Part shown: one piece after another, positions 56,101 to 64,000 of the stretch
Layout of the letters: the number at the start of each line of letters is the position of its first letter
Numbering within the stretch: position 1 is the stretch's first letter
Source of the DNA: Platynereis dumerilii
Lineage: Eukaryota; Annelida; Polychaeta; Phyllodocida; Nereididae
Direction: 5' to 3'
DNA: 64,000 bases
Assembly (NCBI GenBank): GCA_026936325.1
Contig: JAPTHN010000004.1
Coordinates: forward strand, 12,408,439-12,472,438
Position numbers and translations under genes: made by a program
Notes under the pieces: model-generated
Told to the model about the DNA's origin: nothing
Seen by the model: the letters and a program-made list of their open reading frames with translations, nothing else
Databases searched by the model: none

Positions 56101-57101
56101 AATTTTCCCAACAGATTTTTTGATCTTTACATCAAATCGAAGCTGAGACCACATACTACAACGCTGTGTTGACAGATTCTTTGTACATTTTTTTTAACCC
56201 TAAACTTCGTTCAAGGACACTGTGTTGAACTTGGTATGGAACTGAATAAAATTCATAGAGTCCTGAAATTCAACCAGTCAGCTTGGCTGAAAGATTACAT
56301 AGATTTCAATACAGAGAAGCATAAACTGGCGGACAGTGACTTTGAGAAAGTTTTTTTAAATTGATGAATAATTCTGTTTTCGGAAAAACTATGGAGAATC
56401 TTCATAAAAGAGTTGATGCTCAGCTAATTCACAACAAGAAAATGTTACATAAACAAGTGGCAAAGCCAAATTTCAAAACATTCAAAATTTTTAATGAGGA
56501 TTTAGTTGCAGTTGAATTAAAAAAGATCAAGTTGCTATTTATATTGGTTTCACTGTTCTTGAGCTATCAAAAACGCTCATGTATAACTTTTGGTACAAGA
56601 CACTCAAAGAAAAATATGGTCCAGGGGTTTCACTCTGCTTCACAGACACAGACAGTTTCTGTGCTTTGGTTGAAACAGATGTTATCTACAAAGATATGAA
56701 GGATGATTCAGATCAATATGATTTAAGTGGCTATCCTGTGGCCCATCCTTGTCATGATTTAACCAACAAGAAAGTTTAAAGATGAAATGAACTCTGATGT
56801 TTTGGAATCATGTGTAGCCTTAAAATCAAAGATGTACAGCTTGCAGAATCAGTCTATGCAGAAACATACTGCCAAAGGGGTTAAAAAATATGTTGTCAAG
56901 AACGAACTCAAACATAAAAATTACAAAGATTGCTTTTTGAAGAAGCAGCTTCAACATCATAAAATGACAATGATTCGATCAGATCACCATCAGTTGCAGA
57001 CAATAACAGTTAATAAAGCATCACTATCACCATTTGATGACAAACGTTACATAAAAGAAAATGGGTTGACAAGTCTAGCATACGGTCTCTATGTTATATG
57101 A
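53186..57101 (+). pseudogene. Polinton protein-primed family B DNA polymerase, broken
   Basis: Recognisable from several conserved stretches: DNKCFAYSILAGL; FPVKLTDITKFEKKNNISVN; YFCHYCLHGFTSEKL; an HNH-like CHICSKPLNGVSCRDHDHTS followed by HNLSGYDSHILMQ of the exonuclease part; LNKIHRVLKFNQSAWLKDYI; NNSVFGKTMENL; and FTDTDSFCALVETD, the YxDTD-type catalytic motif. The gene has several breaks and carries the MITE at about 54683-56195. In intact relatives this enzyme copies the element from protein-primed ends. Confidence 0.9.
54683..56195. mobile_element. MITE nested in the Polinton polymerase gene
   Basis: The outer ends (AAAAAATGTACAAGGAATCC and an inverse near 56180) and the inner part of the arms (GTTGTAGTATGTGGTCTCAG at about 54732, inverse at about 56150) match over about 150 bp. 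The middle has no transposase-like frame. The left arm has about 20 bases not found in the right arm. The target duplication is not resolved. Confidence 0.75.
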
Positions 57102-57458
57102 ATGTATATATTTTGTAAATAAAGTGCTGAAATAGGAGGGTATATATTATGTAAATAAAGTATATGCAATGTGAATAAAGTGTTGAAAATGAAAACTTGC
57201 GTTTGTTGTTTGTTATAAATTAATCTGAACACATGGCTCCGGCCTGAGTTACAGCCATGGGTTATACCCCTGACGGGATTGGCTGCAATAAATTAAGCAT
57301 GACAGCCATGGGTTATGCCCATATGTACCTTGGGGGGGGGCTGCTATTGAGCTGATGACCTGATAACTGGGGGGGGGGGCTGCCATAGGGAGCCTGAGCA
57401 AAAGTTGCACATTTTTTGCTCACCAAATCTGTTCCAGATACCCCAATTTCCCCCTACT

Positions 57459-57800
57459 ACTCCCCTAGCGCTTAAAGCATAAAGTGTTACTGTGCCTTCT
57501 GTGGAGCCTTTAATTTGAAGTAACGTTAAACTGTCCCGCTGACAAACAAAATTCAGCACATTTTCTTTGATTTTTTCTGGAACCATTAATATTGGAGCCA
57601 GGAAGTTCAAACATACATCAATTAAATGCTCATAAATTCTTCTGTTAAATGCATTTCTTAGGTTTTTCGTGTACATAACAATCGTTGTGTATAGCTTTTC
57701 TACTTTAAGATGAAATTTTTGTAATACTTGCAAAAAACTTAAAATCGCAGAGGGGTTATAAGTTACCTCTATTGATTTCAGAGATATAATCTTTAGAATA
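57459..57800. repeat. Dispersed repeat, right half
   Basis: Continues the repeat of 46690-47005 after the Polinton and matches the second half of 9130-9850 (AATTAAATGCTCATAAATTC and GTGCCTTCTGTGGA). Confidence 0.7.
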
Positions 57801-58414
57801 GCATTTACCCGTGATATAAATTGTTAATAAAAATTGCACAAATGGCAGAGACAGAGCATGTTTTTAAAAGGATTTTTGACTGGGAGACCAAAAGAGTAAA
57901 AGTATTCAGAAGCATGTATTCGTTGCGGCATAATGTACGACATCTATAGATGAGCTGAAGTTCCACAAGATTTTGTATGGTTATAGCTTGTGATATCTTC
58001 GCAAAATGGAGCTTGAATAGTTGAGGTGATTGCTAATTAAGGAAGTGAATTCCAATCTATGTACATATGACAGAACAATTTATTAAGGCTATGTGTTTTG
58101 CTAGGTATTTGTTTTTCATAATATTTATTCTTTTTTATTGCAAATTCAATGCATTGCTACACCCAGCGCCACCACACAGGCCCTCTCTGTCCAGCTGGGT
58201 GTTGCCGATGGCAACCTAAACCTTGCAACAAGCTATAATCTTCGATGGGCTGGGGCTCGGCAATAAAAAAAAAATGCACTGGGCAGGGAGAATTTGATAT
58301 ATTAAGTAAAGCATTGTTGAATGAATAAGTTGATAGATGAATTACAATAGAAGGGTGAAAGTGGTACTTAAAAGGGTATAATATCAGAAATCTATCCATC
58401 TATTTATACGTGAG
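57801..58414. other. Stretch without recognised feature
   Basis: No coding, inverted ends or arrays that I can support. Confidence 0.3.
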
Positions 58415-59192
58415 TAGGGGAGACCGGGGCTGGTTGTCACACTGTGTAGAATTTAAACATGCTCTATTTCTATTTAAAGCAAGTAGGGGCACAGCCATTG
58501 TGTATGAAAGTCAGTACAGGAGTAACTTAAATCTATCTGGTGAATATATACCTATGTCATTCGAAATCTTGATGTCATATTGGACATTTTTTTAAAATTC
58601 AGCACTCGGGGCAGGTTGTCACACTTTCGGGGCAGGTTGTCACACTTTTGGTAAAGAGTTTGAATGCAGGCAGTGAGACTCTGTAAGTCAAATCCTGAAT
58701 GAGACAAGTGATTTTGGACATGTCAGGAATCCCCTACTTGCCCAGTGCAGACCTTAACAATCATGTGACTCTGTACAAGGGTGCTACAAATTTTGACTTA
58801 TCAAGGCAACAGAAATGCATTTTGATAATGAAGAGGGTGAGTGCAGCCTGTAGAATTTTTCTGCAAATTCCTTTTGAAAATTTGATATAGATCTATTCAG
58901 ACACTATGCCTTTTCTGCTTACATCATCAATCATTGGTAGAATGTACTAAGGATATGACAATTTAATTTCATTAGAGCGTGACAACCTGCCCCGAAAGTG
59001 TGACAACCTGCCCCGAAAGTGTGACAACCTGCCCCAAAAGTGTGACAACCTGCCCCGATTTCAAGCGTGACAACCTACCCCGAAAGTGTGACAACCTGCC
59101 CCCGAAAGCGTGACAACCTGCCCCAAAAGTGTGACAACCTGCCCGAAAGTGTGACAACCTGCCCTTGTGACAACCAGCCCCGGTCTCCCCTA
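58415..59192. mobile_element. TAGGGG-ended MITE with subterminal GTGACAACCTGCCCC array
   Basis: The ends TAGGGGAGACCGGGGCTGGT and ACCAGCCCCGGTCTCCCCTA are inverted, at a TA target. Next to the right end the unit GTGACAACCTGCCCCGAAA occurs about ten times (58979-59180). Near the left end it occurs three times in inverse form (58432, 58616 and 58635). It has no coding capacity. Subterminal repeats of this sort are often transposase binding sites. Confidence 0.85.
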
Positions 59193-61492
59193 CATATTTC
59201 TCTGTTTGTGTTTCAATAAATCCGTAGTGAAAGGCAATATTTTACATGATAAACCATATATCCCAAGGTATGTGGTGGAAACTGTTAATTGGTAAGGGTA
59301 GATGGGTTGACTGTAGCACATATGCAGATTTTATTTTAAGGTACAGGAAAAAACAGGAAAAAACCGACAAATTCCATTTTGTGCACATTTTTGTTGTACT
59401 TGCTGTCTTTGTGTAAATTTTAGTCCACTAACTTAGTAACTCTGCACTGATGTTCAGCTGCATTTCCATGGGCTTTTCCTCTTGCCCATCCATCCTGCCC
59501 ATGATTGAAAACGTACAAGATGCAGTTGGAGTTTCAAGCCTGACTGAGTTCCATTTTAAATAATTATGCAGAAATATATCACAACGATGTATATTTTTGA
59601 TATGGAATGAAAACACAACGGCTTCAAACGTACAAATGAACTTCAAATTAAGACGACCAAACGTGCAATTTATGAGACCTTAGAACTCTCTCTCTCTCTC
59701 TCTCTCTACTATGCCGCACCAACCTGCTTTGTCGGACAGTTAGCTTTTTACCTAATTTGTGAGGACATGTACTTCCAAGCATCCTAGGCGCACCGAAATG
59801 CTGGACCATCATAGCAAAGCATCCTAGCTGCCCAATCTCTTCTCAGTAATGAACTTTTCATCAATATTTCAACTAGTGAAGAGATAACGTCGTGAGGACA
59901 AACCATGTCCTCGCAATTCTGCCAAAGTTTTCATCGGTCAATTTTTCTAATCAGCGAACGGCGCTACTTTTCGAAAAGTGGCCGCCATTCAAAATGTTTC
60001 CCTCTTAGGGTATTGATTTTTTTTTATAGACACGTGAGCCCAACTGCAACTCACCTTTTGCCACCATTACCCGGCTTCTAACCAGATTTGTCTAGATATG
60101 AAAATTTTTCTTGGAAAAATGCCAAAACGGAGGTTTTTTGGATTTCTTGCCCTTATAAATGCCTGGATTCTGCTGTTCTTCCTATGAGAGATTGCTCCAA
60201 GGGTCCTCATTAGTGACATCTCTAACCATTTTACCTGAGATTCTCCAATTAAATTTTGGCCACTAGGGTACTCTTCGGCATACCGTATTTAAAAATCGGT
60301 ATCTCCGTAACGGTTCAACCTAAAATCACCAAATGTTACAGGGCCTTGGTAACACATCTAAAGTCCGCTTGTGCCAAATTTCCTCTGATTCCCCGCTGCG
60401 GTTTTTGGGTGATAAACGGGAACGCAAAGTGCACGTTTTTCACTCTTTTCCTCATAGCTCCGCAGTCAATTATACTATCGGAACGGAAAAAGTGCAGCTA
60501 TGCTCCTTTTCCAATGAATTTTCATGCATGGCTAGTTTTATGAACCCACATTAAGTTTAAAATTTTTTAACCCCCTATTTTTGACCTTTTTTCGGGGGAA
60601 AAACGTGTAAGTAGGGGATTCGTTCAAGCTATTCCATTCATTTTTTTTTTTGCCCAGTCGAAATCTGTGGAGAACACATTCCTGCAACAACAAATAATTT
60701 TCTTAAAAACTTTTTCCATGCCAATTTTTTGGAAAAAGTGTCTTTACGTCATCGGCATGCCTTGTCCGATTGAAATGCGGCTAACATTTTGGCAAATATA
60801 GATGAAGGTACAAAATTGCAAAGAAAAGGTCAAAACCAGACGTCAATATCTCCTTTAGGTTACGAGCAATTGAGGTTTTAGTGCAAAATTTTAGCAAAAA
60901 ACGTTGGAATCTATTTTTTTTTTTTTTTTTTTTTTGAAAACAAAAGATATTTCTTTTCATTGCATGTGTTCTGTCACCCTGTCACCCCCCCCCCCATTAC
61001 TCTCACACTTCACTTTCTCATTGCTAACCTTCTCTATAATTTTTTATTAATTGATGACATAAAAACTTTTTTTGTGCCTCTTTTCTTTACAATAAGCTTG
61101 CACTGAAGTAGGAATTGATCTTCCTTGGCAGCCGCAACAGTGACACCCTCAAGCGGTCCCAAGTAGGTAATCCGCATTGTGAGGACACACATTTTATAAG
61201 TAGGTCATCATATTGTGAGGACATTGACCTCTCATATGGCCACTAGGGGGTCACACATTTCAGAAGTCAGATCATAGATGGCACCACCTCCTATAACGTT
61301 GAGATATGGTCAAAGCATTGTGGGGACATGTCCTCACAATATCAATACAAGTTTTCTCGGCATTTCAAAAGCTAAATATTAAAACTAGACAACGTCATTG
61401 TGAGGACACACATTGTGTCCTCACAATGCACAAACGTCCTCATAATGTTGGTCTTAGGCAACAATTTGTCCTCACAACACACCCAATGATGG

Positions 61493-61493
<1 letters not shown>
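59193..61493. other. Intergenic stretch with scattered GAGGACA motifs
   Basis: No gene is supported. A TTGTGAGGACA-type motif and its inverse occur repeatedly (near 59758, 59890, 61178, 61211, 61318, 61397 and 61465). There are T, C and CT tracts (60918-60935, 60986-60995, 59690-59707). A CCACTAGGGGGTCAC at about 61239 resembles a CTCF site. Confidence 0.45.

Positions 61494-61563
<70 letters not shown>
61494..61563. repeat. (CT)n microsatellite, about 70 bp
   Basis: About 35 uninterrupted CT units. It produces the long RE and SL runs in frames across it, which are not genes. Confidence 0.98.
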
Positions 61564-61566
<3 letters not shown>

Positions 61567-62452
61567 AATTTGGTCTGCCAGTGACACCAATATGGCCATA
61601 ACTGGGAGACCAAATCTGTCCACTGAGAGACCATTTGGTCTCCCAGCTACTATGTTAACAAGAAAAGTACCCTTAAAAAAGGGTACTGTATCGATCTTAC
61701 CATGAACCTGAAGGTATGTGGCATGTAATAAAAGGTTCTGATATCTAAAAGAGGGCATTTCTAAGAAATAAATACCCTTAGAAAAATTCCAAAGCCCCTC
61801 TCCTTGTTTCATGAAAATATTACATAGCCAAGGATGTGTAAAAAAAAAGAAACTTCTGTTATGTAAAACCACCTGTTTGTCAATTAGTTTGTTAATTGCT
61901 ACATACCCAGTGTACATGTTTTTCAGTACTGTTTAATAGAGTGTGATTTCAGGCCTGAAAAATAACTCCCCTCCCCCTCCCACAAAAAAAAAATCATGAA
62001 TCTGCCACTGGTTTGCTGTGGCCACTTTGCATTATTGCAGCGTAATGTGCCGAGAAGGATTTTGCGAAGTTAATATTACAAATAGAGCAAAATGAATAAG
62101 TGCATTGAATTTGGAGGACTTTACTTGATATATGCAGGTTTTTAAATTTTGAAAATCGGACGTTTATTAAGGATTTTAGGCGAAGTTTTGCATTTGAGCC
62201 CCTTCTTGAAATTGTACTCAACCTTTGATGACGTTTCACATGAAAAAAGTTTCGCAGTAGTTTTGCCTTATCTTGATGAATCGATCTAATGTTAAGAATA
62301 CTTACAAGTAAGTTTTTTTTTTTTTGAAGGTTAAGACATCGATACAAAAAATGCACTGAATGAAAAACAAAAATAGGGTTCCCATCAGACAGGGAAAACT
62401 GCCGAAATTTAAAAAGCTCCCCACTGTACATTAGCTTACATTTAAATTGGAA
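61564..62452. other. Stretch without recognised feature
   Basis: A small inverted pair (GGGAGACCAAAT at 61602 and ATTTGGTCTCCCAG at 61633) is the only structure seen; the 145-codon minus-strand frame at 61994-62431 is not supported as a gene. Confidence 0.3.
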
Positions 62453-62582
62453 GTAGAATAGAATAATAGAATAGAATAAAATTTTATTTAAAGTCGAGTA
62501 AATAACAATAACAATTAGCTCATTGAGCTAGTATTCGACATATAAAAACAACAACAACTATAAAATTAAAAACAATAAAATC

Positions 62583-62624
<42 letters not shown>

Positions 62625-64000
62625 GTAAAGTGACTAAAATCATACATTTAGCCACTTATACACAACGACACATCACGTAATTATACATTTCACACATAAA
62701 ACAAATATCACAGATCCTTTCATAGACAACATAGACTACAACTACACTTAGGTCCTTCCCATCTCTTTATAGCATTCTTGAATTGCTCAATGCTCGAGCA
62801 CTCTTTATAGACTGGAGGCAAAAGATTCCAGAGATGGGCTCCGTAATAAGTAAACGTTTTTTTGCCATACATAATTTTGTTAAAACGTGGTACAGTCAAT
62901 AAGCATGGATCTCTCATATCTCTATCAATTTCTTTTACAACAAACATATCATTCATAAATGCAGGATTTAGGTTATAAATGCATTTAAAAACTTCAATGG
63001 CAATACACTTCATCCTATTCACAAGCATGGTTTTTGAGTTGGTTTTTTGTAGAAGTTCTTCATAACTTAAAGTGTGTTGACCAGTGAGAAATCTTAGAGC
63101 TCTTTCTTGAATTTTTTCAATTTTTTCTAGCAGATGTTTTGCTGCAGAAATTCCATACAACTGGACAAAAATTAAAATTAGAAAGAATGAACGTTTGATA
63201 CATCATTTCCTTTTCCTTAATGCCTAAGTAGGACTTAAAGCGGAACAGAATTTTCAGTTGATTAGACGCCTTTGTACATATAGTCTTAATATGTTCATCA
63301 AAATTCAGATTTCTGTCAATAGTGATTCCCAATAGTTTGACTTTCTCACTGGTCTTTATGGTAACATCATCTATAGTCATACATTCTGGTAATTCAGTTA
63401 TATTTCTTTGAGGTTTCATGAACATAACCTGAAATTTTTCAGGGTTTGCTCGCATATAATTGTCAACAAACCACTGCATTGTGTTTTTAGTGTCTTTTGT
63501 CAATAATTCGATGACTAACTCAATGCTGTTATGACTAACGCTCAGAGTGTTGTCATCAGCATAATTAAATAGATCAGAACATTCTATGACACAAAACAAA
63601 TCATTTACGAATATATTAAATAACAACGGCCCTAAACACGACCCTTGGGGAATTCCCCTCTTTAAAGTGAGCCAAGAACTTTTACAGTCTTTGATCTTTA
63701 CACATTGTTTCCTATCAGTCATATAACTTGCCATAAATGAACATGCATTATCAGAAAATCCGTAACATTTTAATTTGGCTAACAATAAACAATGGGGGAT
63801 CGAGTCAAATGCTTTAGATAAATCCATTAACAAAGTACCCACAAACTTATTTTCATCAAGAGACTTTTTCCACGTATCAAGAGCTAAAATCAGAACTTGG
63901 CTACATCCATGATTTTTTCTATAAGCACCAAGACGTTTGTCAAACAATTCATTCATATGTTCAGTTATTTGCTCGGAAATAATTGTTTCAATAATTTTTG
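62453..64000 (-). mobile_element. CR1/Jockey-group LINE, antisense, cut by the window edge
   Basis: On the minus strand the frame is open from the window edge and reads IIETIISEQITEHMNELFDK, then NHGCSQVLILALDTWKKSL, motif A MDLSKAFDSIPH, motif B RGIPQGSCLGPLLFNIFVND, motif C FNYADDNT, and KVKLLGITIDRNLNFDEHI of the thumb. It shifts by one base near 63130 at a run of six A and continues in the next frame to a stop near 62720 after CSCSLCCL. The C-terminal Cys pattern is like CKCALC in the 11405-14410 LINE, so the two belong to related families. The 3' end is TATTCTATTC-rich at about 62453-62480. An A tract at 62586-62616 (a T tract on the element strand) lies in the 3' UTR. All catalytic residues seen are intact. 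Confidence 0.9.

Larger units (their letters stand above)
47006..57458. mobile_element. Polinton/Maverick element, broken, 10.45 kb
   Basis: Both ends are complete: terminal inverted repeats of about 310 bp start AGTGGGGGGAAATTG and end CAATTTCCCCCTACT, with a perfect 6-bp target duplication, ACTCCC (47000-47005 and 57459-57464), as Polintons make. Parts seen: chromodomain-bearing integrase and FtsK/A32-like packaging ATPase on the minus strand; a C2H2 protein and protein-primed family B DNA polymerase on the plus strand. The two sets diverge from a repeat-rich middle (49860-52730). I recognise no capsid or protease gene. The element has at least a handful of breaks plus a nested MITE. The inverted ends have diverged moderately, so it is not brand new. 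Confidence 0.9.

Noticed and set aside
58972-59157. Minus-strand frame with a repeated GQVVTLSGQVVTL pattern
   Set aside because: It is the 19-bp subterminal repeat of a MITE read as protein.
61235-61255. CTCF site
   Set aside because: CCACTAGGGGGTCAC is near the consensus but a single match without context is weak; noted only.
61372-61917. A 181-codon minus-strand frame
   Set aside because: It is held open by the (CT)n tract, which gives an RE run, and the flanks show no protein-like conservation.
1-64000. CRISPR arrays or bacterial operons
   Set aside because: The tandem repeats have no unique regular spacers and the coding style is that of an animal nuclear genome.

Overview
The window looks like the nuclear genome of an animal, probably a marine invertebrate. 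It is AT-rich, has spliced exons with GT-AG introns, and most of its length is transposable elements: CR1/L2-like LINEs, Tc1/mariner, hAT-like and TTAA-type elements, a Polinton, an LTR element and a tRNA-derived SINE. No rRNA, tRNA gene, operon or CRISPR array is visible. I cannot name the species.

Layout. 1-538: end of a Tc1-type foldback element. 1165-6043: young LTR element with a long repeat-rich leader and one long internal frame. 6205-8185: LINE fragments split by two MITEs, then a duplicated mariner-like end (8186-9000). 9130-9850: dispersed repeat seen again around the Polinton. 10730-10945 and 11436-14410: two more LINEs, the second carrying a 358-bp MITE. 15575-16950: foldback repeat. 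17385-28941: seven exons of one host gene, unrecognised and ankyrin-like in part, whose introns hold MITEs, tandem repeats and a SINE. 28973-33206: three-level nest of transposons. 34964-42812: large DNA transposon with about 0.65-0.84 kb terminal inverted repeats around an uninterrupted 1564-codon gene. 42840-46407: TAGGGG-ended and CCTTCAGCGAA-ended repeats inserted into one another. 47006-57458: Polinton with a 6-bp target duplication, itself carrying a MITE. 58415-59192: another TAGGGG-ended MITE. 62453-64000: antisense LINE with a nearly open reverse transcriptase frame running off the window.

The only clear host gene is the seven-exon one on the plus strand. It is built from a three-exon cassette (175/190, 138/147 and 35/35 bp, same phases) that has been duplicated on either side of a 714-bp exon with ankyrin-like segments. 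Both ends of the gene are missing from what I can recognise.

The best candidate for something under-described is the 34964-42812 transposon. Its protein joins two N-terminal Cys/His modules, a large central region with Asp/Glu motifs typical of a transposase-like core, and a C-terminal segment that reads like a FEN/XPG-type 5' nuclease with its helical DNA-binding motif. The rest of the window is notable for the number of elements that are palindromic over nearly their whole length.
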